Positions 14,905 to 21,610 of a stretch of DNA of 29,242 bases are shown piece by piece. The notes under the pieces were generated by a model that was not told where the DNA came from, did not search any database, and saw only the letters and a program-made list of their open reading frames with translations. Numbering within the stretch: the stretch's first letter is position 1; each line of letters opens with the position of its first letter. Source of the DNA: JAFAVZ01 sp036009105 (lineage in GTDB: Bacteria > Acidobacteriota > Thermoanaerobaculia > Gp7-AA8); assembly GCA_036009105.1 (NCBI GenBank), contig DASYMJ010000126.1, forward strand, positions 1 through 29,242. The letters are read 5' to 3'. Made by a program: the position numbers and the translations under genes.

Positions 14905-14962
14905 GGATCTCCTCGCAAGCGCCGGGAGATCCTTCGACCGTCTTCGCGGCTCAGGATGACAC
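14893..14962. repeat. Palindromic repeat, P family, second copy
   Basis: A 70-bp element with outer arms TGTCATCCTGAG and CTCAGGATGACA, sharing the interior GATCTCCTCGCAAGC...CCGGG with the copy at 9993. Inner arms GGATCTCC/GGAGATCC extend the stem. It contains the HIT stop codon at 14902-14904 and ends 5 nt before the stop of the convergent gene. Confidence 0.9.
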
Positions 14963-14967
14963 TCAGG

Positions 14968-15444
14968 TCAGATGAAGATCCCCCTCCGGATCAGGAACTG
15001 CTGCAGCGCGTCGGGGTCGGGGAAGCGTCCGCTGCGGTCGAGGTCGCGCAGGAACGCGCGCAGGGAGTGACGGGTCACGTCCGGCGCGGACGCGAGCTCG
15101 TCGAGCTGCAGGCGGCCCAGGTCGGGGGCGGCGAGGATGTCGTGCTGCTCGAGGTAGGCCCGGATCGCCGCGTCGAGGTTGTCCACGATGCCGGCCAGCG
15201 GTGCGCCGCGCGGGCGGAAGGGGCGGGCGGGCGGGGCGCCGCTGATGCTGGACGCCTTCCCCAGGCCATGGGCCAGGCCGAGGGCGTAGGCGACGTGCGG
15301 ATCGCGGTCCGCCGCGTCGGCGACCACCAGCTCGGCGGCGGCGAGCGCGCGGTAGCCGGCTTCGTCGACCGGCAGCGGGATGGTGCGGCAGTCGTAGCCG
15401 GGAGGGCGGTGGGAGGGGTCGCCGAGGAGGATGCAGATCTTCAC
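14968..15444 (-). CDS. Nucleoside 2-deoxyribosyltransferase-like protein lacking the usual Glu
   Basis: A 158-residue protein I place only by fold. MKICILLGDP is a first Rossmann-like strand. AAELVVADAADRDPHVAYALGLAHGLGK (about 36-63) matches the segment DlviADlTgrNpNVyYElGlAhalgk shared by nucleoside deoxyribosyltransferases and related TIR-like proteins. In those families the residue after Tyr is the catalytic Glu; here it is Ala54, so classical N-ribosyl cleavage may be lost. The C-terminal third (SLRAFLRDLDRSGRFPDPDALQQFLIRRG) is helical. GTG 15444 is chosen because it starts at the first strand and TACGAT (15457-15452) precedes it by 7 nt; an ATG at 15474 would add ten residues. It lies divergent to a GAF-domain gene. 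No close relative was recognised by name. Confidence 0.6.
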   Translation of the reverse strand: MKICILLGDPSHRPPGYDCRTIPLPVDEAGYRALAAAELVVADAADRDPHVAYALGLAHGLGKASSISGAPPARPFRPRGAPLAGIVDNLDAAIRAYLEQHDILAAPDLGRLQLDELASAPDVTRHSLRAFLRDLDRSGRFPDPDALQQFLIRRGIFI

Positions 15445-15451
15445 CCGACGG

Positions 15452-15457
15452 ATCGTA
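15452..15457 (-). promoter_or_regulatory. -10-like hexamer TACGAT before the deoxyribosyltransferase-like gene
   Basis: TACGAT on the minus strand, 7 nt before GTG 15444 and without a Shine-Dalgarno. It supports the GTG start over the upstream ATG. Confidence 0.38.
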
Positions 15458-15496
15458 AGGTCAGCGGTATGCATCCTGCAAAGTCTGGATGCGCTG

Positions 15497-15985
15497 ATGT
15501 CTGAAAATCACGCTCCGCTGCATGACGCGCTCGATGAACTGGTCCGTCACGTGGAGAGCCTGTCGCAGGCCGGCATGCTCGCCTCCATCCTCATCCTCGA
15601 TGAAGACGGCCGCCATCTCCGCCACGGGAGCGCGCCGTCGCTGCCCACTGCCTACAACGCGGCCATCGACGGCATCGAGATCGGGCCCGAGGTCGGCTCC
15701 TGCGGCACGGCGGCGTTTCACGACCGGACGGTCGTGGTCTACGACATCGCGAACGACCTGCTGTGGGCGAACTTCCGCGACCTCGCGCTGCAGTACGGCC
15801 TCCGCGCCTGCTGGTCCACGCCCATCCACGGCTCGGACGGCAGAGTCCTCGGCACGTTCGCGAACTACTACCCCGTCGTCCGCGATCCCAGCCCGACCGA
15901 TCGCGATCTGACCGAGACGATCACCCGCAGGGCCGCCGCCGCCATCGAGCATGCCCGGGAAAGCCGTTTGGCCGCATCCCGGTGA
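15497..15985 (+). CDS. Stand-alone GAF-domain protein
   Basis: A 162-residue single-domain sensor-type protein. After a short helix (residues 1-25, ALDELVRHVESLS) it reads as one GAF domain: ILDEDGRHLRHGSAPSLPTAYNAAIDGIEIGPEVGSCGTAAF, then VVVYDIANDLLWANFRDLALQYGLRACWSTPIHGSDGRVLGTFANYY, then a closing helix LTETITRRAAAAIEHARE. This wording is that of GAF domains usually found in front of histidine kinases or diguanylate cyclases, but no output domain follows. It may bind a small ligand and act in trans. ATG 15497 is chosen because it begins just before the domain helix; the frame opens earlier at 15431. The divergent partner begins 52 nt away. Confidence 0.85.
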   Translation: MSENHAPLHDALDELVRHVESLSQAGMLASILILDEDGRHLRHGSAPSLPTAYNAAIDGIEIGPEVGSCGTAAFHDRTVVVYDIANDLLWANFRDLALQYGLRACWSTPIHGSDGRVLGTFANYYPVVRDPSPTDRDLTETITRRAAAAIEHARESRLAASR

Positions 15986-16008
15986 GCAACTTCCTCCTCG
16001 CCTTCGCG

Positions 16009-16014
16009 TAGTCT
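16009..16014 (+). promoter_or_regulatory. -10-like hexamer TAGTCT before the DUF4386 gene
   Basis: TAGTCT is 6 nt before ATG 16021, with CAGCAC between and no Shine-Dalgarno. At the normal -10 to start-site distance, transcription would begin on the A of the ATG. Confidence 0.45.
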
Positions 16015-16020
16015 CAGCAC

Positions 16021-16728
16021 ATGCGAACCACTCGGCAACAAGCGCGACTGGCCGGATTCCTCTATCTGCTGCTCGCTCTCATCGCGCCGGTCGGCCTGCT
16101 CTACGTGCCCGGCAAACTGATCGTCTCCGGCAACGCGGCCGCGACGGCCAGCAACATCAGGACCTCGGAGTGGCTGCTCCGCGCCGGCATCGCCAGCGAG
16201 CTGGTCCACCAGATCATCGGCGTGTTCCTCGTCCTGGCGCTCTATCGCCTGTTCAAGGCGGTCGACGAATCGCTCGCCACGCAGCTGGTGATCTTCGGAG
16301 CGCTGCTCTCCCTTCCGATCATGTTCCTGAACGTGCTCAACGACCTCGCCGCGATCATGCTCGCCCGCGGCGGCACCTTCCTGGAGGTGTTTCAGAAGCC
16401 GCAGCTCGATGCGTTGGCGTACCTCTTCGTTCGCCTGCACAGCCGGGGCATCACCATCGCTTCGGTCTTCTGGGGCCTGTGGCTGTTCCCCTTTGGATTG
16501 CTGGTCATCCGCTCCCGCTTCATCCCCCGCGCGTTCGGCGTGCTGCTGCTGATCGCCGGCACGGCGTACCTGGTCAGCGCCTTCACCACCCTCTGCCTGC
16601 CGAGCTACGCGCCGATCGTTTCGCAGATCGCGCTGCCGGTGGAGATCGCGGAGGTGCCGATCATTTTCTGGCTGGTGATCTGGGGAGCGAAGGAGCCTTC
16701 CCTTGACACCGCCCACCCCGCTGAATGA
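16021..16728 (+). CDS. DUF4386-family membrane protein
   Basis: A 235-residue inner-membrane protein of unknown function. The N-terminus RTTRQQARLAGFLYLLLALIAPVGLLYVPGKLIV is the signature of DUF4386 proteins, which have about six helices: roughly 10-30, 55-80, 85-115, 140-165, 168-192 and 200-225. The loop after helix 1 (GNAAATASNIRTSEWLLRAGI) is also typical. There is no enzymatic motif. The stop TGA (16726-16728) lies inside the operator of the following TetR regulator, so termination, operator and next start are packed into 20 bp. It may be co-regulated with that regulator. Confidence 0.85.
   Translation: MRTTRQQARLAGFLYLLLALIAPVGLLYVPGKLIVSGNAAATASNIRTSEWLLRAGIASELVHQIIGVFLVLALYRLFKAVDESLATQLVIFGALLSLPIMFLNVLNDLAAIMLARGGTFLEVFQKPQLDALAYLFVRLHSRGITIASVFWGLWLFPFGLLVIRSRFIPRAFGVLLLIAGTAYLVSAFTTLCLPSYAPIVSQIALPVEIAEVPIIFWLVIWGAKEPSLDTAHPAE
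16703..16708 (+). promoter_or_regulatory. Consensus -35 (TTGACA) for the TetR regulator gene
   Basis: A perfect TTGACA inside the end of the DUF4386 gene. A -10 at 17-18 nt spacing would fall at TGAGCA or GAGCAT (16726-16732), inside the operator. Transcription would then start near the ATG at 16739. The -10 is weak, so this is tentative. Confidence 0.4.
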
Positions 16729-16739
16729 GCATTCATTCA
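16722..16739. promoter_or_regulatory. FadR/YsiA-type operator overlapping the regulator's own start codon
   Basis: TGAATGA-GCAT-TCATTCA: two perfect 7-bp inverted half-sites with a 4-bp centre. I recall the Bacillus FadR (YsiA) box as TGAATGA-N-TA-N-TCATTCA, so both half-sites match exactly. The last base is the A of the regulator's ATG, and the TGA stop of the preceding gene is inside the left half. A bound dimer would cover the -10 region and start codon, giving negative autoregulation. Confidence 0.75.
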
Positions 16740-17359
16740 TGGCTCGTCCCCCAACCCCCCAGCCGGCCGCGCCGGCCACCGCTTTTCAGGGCACCTCCAA
16801 ACGGGAACGCATCCTCCGCGCGGCGGTCGACGTCTTCGCCCGCAACGGCTACTTCAACGCGAAGGTCTCCGAGATCGCGAAGGCGGCCGGCGTCGCGGAC
16901 GGCACCATCTATCTCTACTTCGATGGGAAGGAAGACCTGCTCGTCACCATCTTCCGGGAGCACACCCGCAACTACCTGGTCTCCCTCGAACAGCAGCTGA
17001 AGGACATCTCCCGCCCCGAGGAGCGCATCCGGGTGGCCATCCGCCATCACCTGGAGACGCTGGGCCGCGACCGGGCATTGGCCGTCGTTTCCCAGGTCGA
17101 GCTGCGGCACAGCCTCAAATTCATGAACCTCTTCTCGCAGATGGAAGTGGCCGACTACCTCGGCATGATCCGCAAGATCGTCGAGCATGGGCAGGCCGAG
17201 GGGGTGTTCCGGCGCAACCTCCATCCGGCGCTCGTGGCCAAGTCGGTGTTCGGCATCCTGGATGAGATGGTGACCTCGTGGATTCTCTCGGAGAAGGAGC
17301 ACGCGCTCTCCGATCAGGCGGACCAGATCGCGGACCTGATCCTGACCGGATTGTTGTAG
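16739..17359 (+). CDS. TetR/AcrR regulator, FadR (YsiA)-like
   Basis: A 206-residue transcriptional repressor. The N-terminal DNA-binding domain spans about 20-68: KRERILRAAVDVFARNGYFNAKVSEIAKAAGVADGTIYLYF, with the recognition helix around GVADGTIYLYF. The C-terminal part (LAVVSQVELRHS, GILDEMVTSWILSEKEHAL) closely follows the recalled Bacillus FadR sequence, whose ligand is long-chain acyl-CoA. This suggests control of fatty-acid degradation or membrane-lipid genes. A matching operator overlaps its start. ATG 16739 has no Shine-Dalgarno, and the operator occupies the place where one would be, so the mRNA may be leaderless. Downstream lie a hotdog protein, an LpxL-like acyltransferase and a radical SAM enzyme, but I see no second operator in front of them. 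Confidence 0.88.
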   Translation: MARPPTPQPAAPATAFQGTSKRERILRAAVDVFARNGYFNAKVSEIAKAAGVADGTIYLYFDGKEDLLVTIFREHTRNYLVSLEQQLKDISRPEERIRVAIRHHLETLGRDRALAVVSQVELRHSLKFMNLFSQMEVADYLGMIRKIVEHGQAEGVFRRNLHPALVAKSVFGILDEMVTSWILSEKEHALSDQADQIADLILTGLL

Positions 17360-17366
17360 GCACGCC

Positions 17367-17379
17367 GTGTCATCCTGAG
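17367..17379 (+). repeat. Solitary half of the P-family repeat
   Basis: GTGTCATCCTGAG is present as a single arm, 7 nt after the TetR stop, without the returning arm. It appears to be a remnant of the element found complete at 9993 and 14893. Confidence 0.7.
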
Positions 17380-17387
17380 CCCGCGCG

Positions 17388-17393
17388 TACAAT
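17388..17393 (+). promoter_or_regulatory. -10-like hexamer TACAAT before the CPBP protease gene
   Basis: TACAAT is 9 nt before the proposed TTG start at 17403, with no Shine-Dalgarno. It lies in the 43-nt gap after the TetR gene, beside the half repeat. Confidence 0.45.
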
Positions 17394-17402
17394 CGCCGCA
17401 CT

Positions 17403-20400
17403 TTGCGCGAACGTCTGACCCGCCGGGACTGGATCTTCATCGCCGTCTGCGCCGCCATCCTCGCCCTCTCCCTCTTCATCGGCCTCCGCTGGTTCTCCTC
17501 CGCGTTTCCCGAGGCTTCCATCGAGTTCAAGTACGACCGCGAGGCGTCGCTGCCGCTCGCCGAGCGCGTGCTGAGCGGCGAGCGGATCAACGTCACCGGC
17601 CACAAGCACACGGCGATGTTCGACGCCGACGACACCGCCAAAGTCTTCCTGGAGCGCTCCCTCGGACTGCAGAAAGCAAACGCCGAGATGCGCGCCAACG
17701 TGCACCTCTGGTACTGGCATCACCGCTGGTTCCAGCCGCTGCAGGAAGAGGAGTACGGCGTCGACGTCGCGCCGACCGGCGAGCTCGTCTCCTTCACCCA
17801 TCGCATCCCCGAGGACCGCGCGCTGCCCACGCCCGACCTCGCGGCGGCGCGGCGCATGGCGGACGACTTCCTGCTGCGCAACCGGATCGAGCTGGATGAC
17901 CTGCAGCTCGTGGCCCAAAGCGAGCGGAAGCTGCCCCATCGCATCCAGCGCATCTTCACCTGGGACTCCAAATCGATCCATCCCGCCGGGGCGCCGTACC
18001 GGCACACGGTGATCGTGGACGGCAACGCCATCAGCCAGTACCAGCAGCGGGTGAAGGTGCCGGAGCAGTGGCAGCGGAGCTACACCGAGCTGCGCTCCTG
18101 GAACAGCCTGGCCGGCAACGTCGACACCGTTTTCCTGATCATCACCGGCGTCGCGGCGCTCATCATCTTCATCGTCCAACTGGTCCGCGGGAACATGCGG
18201 CTGAAGTTCCTCATCGGCCTGGCGCTGCTCAGCATCGCCCTCTCCGTGCTCGTGTCGCTGAACAACTTCCCGCAGGCGCTCGCCGGGTATGACACCACCA
18301 CCTCCTTCGGCGCGTTCCTGGCCCAATTCGTGGTCGGCATCCTCCTGCAGAGCTTCGGCACGGCGATGCTGCTGGTCGTGATCACCGGCGCGGGCGAGGT
18401 GCTCTACCGCGAGCGGCTGCCGCAACACCTCGCCATCCCCAAACTGTGGACGCCGCGCGCGCTGACCTCCAAGCGCGTCTTCCGCTCCCTCGTCCTCGGC
18501 TACACCCTGATGGGCTTCTTCGTGGCCTATCAGGTCCTCTTCTACATCATCGCCTCGCGCTTCGGCGCCTGGTCGCCGGCCGAGATCCCGTACGACAACG
18601 TGCTGAACACGACCCTGCCCTGGGTGGCCGTGCTCTTCGCCGGCTTCTTCCCGGCCCTGAGCGAGGAGTTCCTCTCCCGCGCCTTCTCCATCCCGTTCTT
18701 TCAGCGCGTGCTCAAGTCGCGCTGGGCGGCCATCATCGCGGCCGGTTTCATCTGGGGCTTCGGCCACGCCACCTATCCGAACCAGCCGTTCTACATTCGC
18801 GGCGTGGAGGTCGGTCTGGCCGGCGTGATGATCGGCCTGCTGATGGATTCCTTCGGCCTGCTGCCGCTGCTGATCTGGCACTACACGGTGGACGCGGTCT
18901 ACACCGCGCTGCTGCTGTTCCGCTCCGGCAATCCGTACTACGTCCTCTCCGCCGGCGCGGCCAGCCTCGTCTTCGTGATCCCGATGCTCGCCTCGATCGT
19001 GCTCTACATCCGGAACAAGGGCTTCCTGCCGGATGACCACCTGACCAATGCCACGCTGCCGGTCATCGCGCCGGCGGGCGCGCCGGTGGAAGCGGCGCCG
19101 AGACCCGACCTGCCGCCGGCCATTCCCGTGACGCCGCGGCGGCTCTTCATCTGCATCGTCGCGTTCCTCGTTGCCGCGATCCTCATCGCCCTGCGGCCGC
19201 GCACGCCGGACGACGCGGTCGACTACCGGATCGACCGCGCGCGGACGAAGCAGATCGCCATCGCGCACCTGCGCATGGCCGATCCGAAGGGGAGCTACCA
19301 GCGCGTGATCGCCACCACCCTGGAGGGCTTCCACAGCTGGGACCGCGGCTCGGAGCGGGAGGAAGGCGGCTCGCCCGGCCCGTTCGACAACATCGCGGCG
19401 ACGTACCTCATCCATCACGGCCTGAGCGTCGATGGCCTGATCGACGTCTTCCGCAACCGCCTCGAGGCCGCCACCTGGACGGTGCGCTTCTTCACGCCGA
19501 TGAAGAAGGAGGAGTACTTTGTCGAGGTCGACCCGCGCTCCTCCCGCGTTCTCGGGTATCACAAATATCAGGCCGAGCAGAACCCGGGCGCGCGGCTGGA
19601 GCAGGCCCAGGCGCTCGCGGTGGCGATGCCGGCCTTCGCGCGCTACGGCATCGCTCCGGCGCAGTTCGAGTTGAAGGAGGCGCTCAGCTTCCAGCAGCCG
19701 AACCGGCGCGACTGGCTCTTTCACTTCCAGGAGCGCCGGCCGCTCGCGGGCGACGCCTGGCGCCGCGTGACCATCCGGGTCGCGGGCGCGGAGGTCACGC
19801 AGTTCAGCAAGTCGGTGAAGATCCCGGACCTCGAGTACCGCCAGCCGACGACGCTGCTGAACGTGATCCTCAACGTGCTGAAGATCGTGGGCCTGCTCGC
19901 CGTCTTCGCGCTCATCATCACCGGCCTGGTGAGCTCCGCCATCCGCAAGCGCTTCCACTGGCGGCGCGCCGCGCGCTGGACGGCGGTGCTCGCGGTGGTG
20001 CCGGTCTTCCTCGCCCTGGTGCGTTACGAGGACTCGCTCTTCAACTACAACACCTCGATCGGCTGGGAGACGTTCACCATCTCCATGACCACCGGCCTGG
20101 TGATGTCGATCAGCTTCCGCATCGCCGTGCTGTTCCTCGCCCTGGCCGCGATCGAGACCGCTTTGCCGGCAGCGCTGGAAGTGTTCTCGCGGGAAGGCCG
20201 GGCGCGTTACGGGCGCGCCGCCGTCGTTTCCGCCATCACCGCGCTCGCGGTCTTCATCGCCATGCGCTCGGCCGTCGCCCTGGCGCTGCAGCTCTTCCCC
20301 GCCGCCGCGCGCGTGAACGGCGTCGGCATCCCGGACGAGGTGGCCATGCCGCTGCCGTTCCTCGCCGCGCTGCTCGACGCGCTCTTCGACGCGGTGACGA

Positions 20401-20774
20401 TCTCCGCCGCCGTGGCGATGTTCGTGGTGGCCGTGCAGTCGCTGAAGAAGTGGAGCTGGCTGCCGAGCGCCGTCACCGTCACGGCGATCTTCTTCGTCCT
20501 GCTCGACAGCAACGTCACGACCTCCGAGGCGCCGCTGGTGATCGCGCGGGCGCTGCTCGGCGCGCTCGTCCTCTTCGCCGTGGTCCGCTGGATCCTGGGC
20601 ACGAACGCGCTCGCCTACCCGGTGGCCATCTTCGTCGCCACCGCAATGCAGTCGGCGCTGGCCATGCTGGGCAATGACCGCACCGACCTGCAGACCGGCG
20701 GCCTGGTCGTGGTCACGGTGGTCGCGATCGCGCTGCTGTGGGTCGTCATCACCCCGCGGACAGCCGATGCCTGA
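17403..20774 (+). CDS. Large CPBP-family intramembrane protease with a duplicated extracytoplasmic domain
   Basis: A 1123-residue membrane protein. Residues 1-30 form a first helix. About 40-235 is a non-membrane domain (YRHTVIVDGNAISQYQQRVKVPE near its end), followed by helices at about 240-400. The CPBP (Abi) core at about 405-530 has the three catalytic motifs: SEEFLSR (Glu421, Glu422, Arg426), FIWGFGH (Phe449, His455) and HYTVD (His493, Asp497). After a helix near 580, a second copy of the extracytoplasmic domain (about 605-825) ends RVTIRVAGAEVTQFSKSVKIPDLEYRQPTTLLN and is followed by about eight more helices. The family usually has 200-300 residues. Known CPBP members process prenylated proteins or bacteriocin-related peptides; the target here is unknown. 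TTG 17403 is the only start near the frame opening and is supported by TACAAT 9 nt upstream. Confidence 0.87.
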   Translation: MRERLTRRDWIFIAVCAAILALSLFIGLRWFSSAFPEASIEFKYDREASLPLAERVLSGERINVTGHKHTAMFDADDTAKVFLERSLGLQKANAEMRANVHLWYWHHRWFQPLQEEEYGVDVAPTGELVSFTHRIPEDRALPTPDLAAARRMADDFLLRNRIELDDLQLVAQSERKLPHRIQRIFTWDSKSIHPAGAPYRHTVIVDGNAISQYQQRVKVPEQWQRSYTELRSWNSLAGNVDTVFLIITGVAALIIFIVQLVRGNMRLKFLIGLALLSIALSVLVSLNNFPQALAGYDTTTSFGAFLAQFVVGILLQSFGTAMLLVVITGAGEVLYRERLPQHLAIPKLWTPRALTSKRVFRSLVLGYTLMGFFVAYQVLFYIIASRFGAWSPAEIPYDNVLNTTLPWVAVLFAGFFPALSEEFLSRAFSIPFFQRVLKSRWAAIIAAGFIWGFGHATYPNQPFYIRGVEVGLAGVMIGLLMDSFGLLPLLIWHYTVDAVYTALLLFRSGNPYYVLSAGAASLVFVIPMLASIVLYIRNKGFLPDDHLTNATLPVIAPAGAPVEAAPRPDLPPAIPVTPRRLFICIVAFLVAAILIALRPRTPDDAVDYRIDRARTKQIAIAHLRMADPKGSYQRVIATTLEGFHSWDRGSEREEGGSPGPFDNIAATYLIHHGLSVDGLIDVFRNRLEAATWTVRFFTPMKKEEYFVEVDPRSSRVLGYHKYQAEQNPGARLEQAQALAVAMPAFARYGIAPAQFELKEALSFQQPNRRDWLFHFQERRPLAGDAWRRVTIRVAGAEVTQFSKSVKIPDLEYRQPTTLLNVILNVLKIVGLLAVFALIITGLVSSAIRKRFHWRRAARWTAVLAVVPVFLALVRYEDSLFNYNTSIGWETFTISMTTGLVMSISFRIAVLFLALAAIETALPAALEVFSREGRARYGRAAVVSAITALAVFIAMRSAVALALQLFPAAARVNGVGIPDEVAMPLPFLAALLDALFDAVTISAAVAMFVVAVQSLKKWSWLPSAVTVTAIFFVLLDSNVTTSEAPLVIARALLGALVLFAVVRWILGTNALAYPVAIFVATAMQSALAMLGNDRTDLQTGGLVVVTVVAIALLWVVITPRTADA

Positions 20775-21222
20775 GTCCTTCGCGACGCGCCGCCTGCGCT
20801 GGCTGTTCAACTTCTTTCCCGCCTACCGCGGGACCGGCGCGCGGGTGAGCTACATCGCCGCGGACTACCGCGAGATCCGCATCCGCCTGCCGCTCTCGCT
20901 CCGCACCCGCAACTACGTCGGCACGATCTTCGGCGGCTCGATGTACGCCTCGGTCGATCCGATGTACATGATCATGCTCATCCGCATCCTGGGGCCGGAG
21001 TACGTGGTGTGGGACAAGGCGGCGGCGATCCGCTTCCGCAAGCCCGGCCGCTCCACGCTCTACGCGACGTTCCGCCTCGAGGACGCCGAGCTCGAGGCCA
21101 TCCGCGCCGCCACCGCCGCGGGCAACGCCGTGAATCGCACCTACACGGTCACGCTCGTCGATGCCGAGGGCGTGGTCCATGCGGAGGTGGAGAAGGTGAT
21201 CTACATCAAAAGGAAAACGTAG
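20767..21222 (+). CDS. DUF4442 hotdog-fold protein (thioesterase-like)
   Basis: A 151-residue hotdog-fold protein of the DUF4442 group (PF14539-like), related to PaaI-type acyl-CoA thioesterases. The family pattern is clear: RRLRWLFNFFPAYRGTGARVSYIAADYREIRI at the start, NYVGTIFGGSMYASVDPMYMIML as the central helix, and VVWDKAAAIRFRKPGRSTLYATFRL. The GTIFGGSMYASVDP segment holds the acidic residue expected near the thioester site. Substrate unproven. ATG 20767 overlaps the end of the protease gene by 8 nt. The stop TAG is provided by the R repeat (GTAGGG at 21219), and the codons for the last 50 or so residues were copied downstream in a decayed tandem array. Confidence 0.85.
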   Translation: MPESFATRRLRWLFNFFPAYRGTGARVSYIAADYREIRIRLPLSLRTRNYVGTIFGGSMYASVDPMYMIMLIRILGPEYVVWDKAAAIRFRKPGRSTLYATFRLEDAELEAIRAATAAGNAVNRTYTVTLVDAEGVVHAEVEKVIYIKRKT

Positions 21223-21283
21223 GGCCGGCTCTCAGCCGGCCCAGCCATCCGTTGACATCGGGCCGGCTGAGAGCCGGCCCCAC
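21219..21283. repeat. Double-hairpin R-family repeat, array copy 1
   Basis: GTAGGGCCGGCT-CTC-AGCCGGCCC, a 17-nt spacer, then GGGCCGGCT-GAG-AGCCGGCCCCAC; 65 bp. Its TAG is the DUF4442 stop codon. Confidence 0.92.
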
Positions 21284-21290
21284 ATTTCGG

Positions 21291-21374
21291 TTCCACCTCG
21301 AGGACGCCGAGATCGAGGCCATCCGCGCCGCCACCGCACCTATACGGTGAACCGGGTGGATGCCGAGGGAAAAC
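21291..21374 (+). pseudogene. Decayed copy of the DUF4442 gene tail (array unit 2)
   Basis: TTCCACCTCGAGGACGCCGA and the following bases repeat the gene segment starting at 21070, with point changes and internal deletions; the reading frame is destroyed. It is a gene-tail fossil carried by the tandem duplication. Confidence 0.85.
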
Positions 21375-21439
21375 GTAGGGCCGGCTCTCAGCCGGCCCAG
21401 CCATCCGTTGACATCGGGCCGGCTGAGAGCCGGCCCCAC
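21375..21439. repeat. Double-hairpin R-family repeat, array copy 2
   Basis: Identical over 65 bp to the copy at 21219-21283, exactly 156 bp downstream of it. Confidence 0.92.
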
Positions 21440-21446
21440 ATTTCGG

Positions 21447-21530
21447 TTCCGCCTCGAGGACGCCGAGCTCGAGGCCATCCGCGCCGCCACCGCACCTACA
21501 CGGTGACCGGGTGGATGCCGAGGAGAAAAC
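21447..21530 (+). pseudogene. Decayed copy of the DUF4442 gene tail (array unit 3)
   Basis: The same deleted form as in unit 2, but its first 48 bases match the gene exactly (TTCCGCCTCGAGGACGCCGA and on). A few point and indel differences separate it from unit 2. Confidence 0.85.
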
Positions 21531-21595
21531 GTAGGGCCGGCTCTCAGCCGGCCCAGCCATCCGTTGACATCGGGCCGGCTGAGAGCCGGCCCCAC
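21531..21595. repeat. Double-hairpin R-family repeat, array copy 3
   Basis: Identical over 65 bp to copies 1 and 2. It ends 15 nt before the ATG of the acyltransferase gene. Confidence 0.92.
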
Positions 21596-21610
21596 ATTTC
21601 CTCTGCGACA

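Larger units (their letters stand above)
21070..21602 (+). repeat. Tandem array: gene tail plus palindrome, three units
   Basis: Unit 1 (21070-21290, 221 bp) consists of the 3' end of the DUF4442 gene plus a 65-bp palindrome. Units 2 (21291-21446) and 3 (21447-21602) are each 156 bp and have lost 65 bp of the gene part through a 22-bp and a roughly 42-bp deletion and a rearranged short stretch. Units 2 and 3 share the deletions, so one was copied from the other after decay. The non-coding 388 nt between the DUF4442 stop and the acyltransferase start consist almost wholly of this array. Confidence 0.92.

Noticed and set aside
17370..20810. 1146-residue open minus-strand frame
   Set aside because: It is opposite the CPBP protease, whose catalytic motifs and membrane helices are unmistakable; the minus frame is His/Asp/Glu/Arg-rich with no recognisable domain.
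21070..21602. CRISPR-like array
   Set aside because: Three units of 156-221 bp with spacers that are copies of the adjacent gene tail; repeat and spacer sizes do not fit CRISPR.
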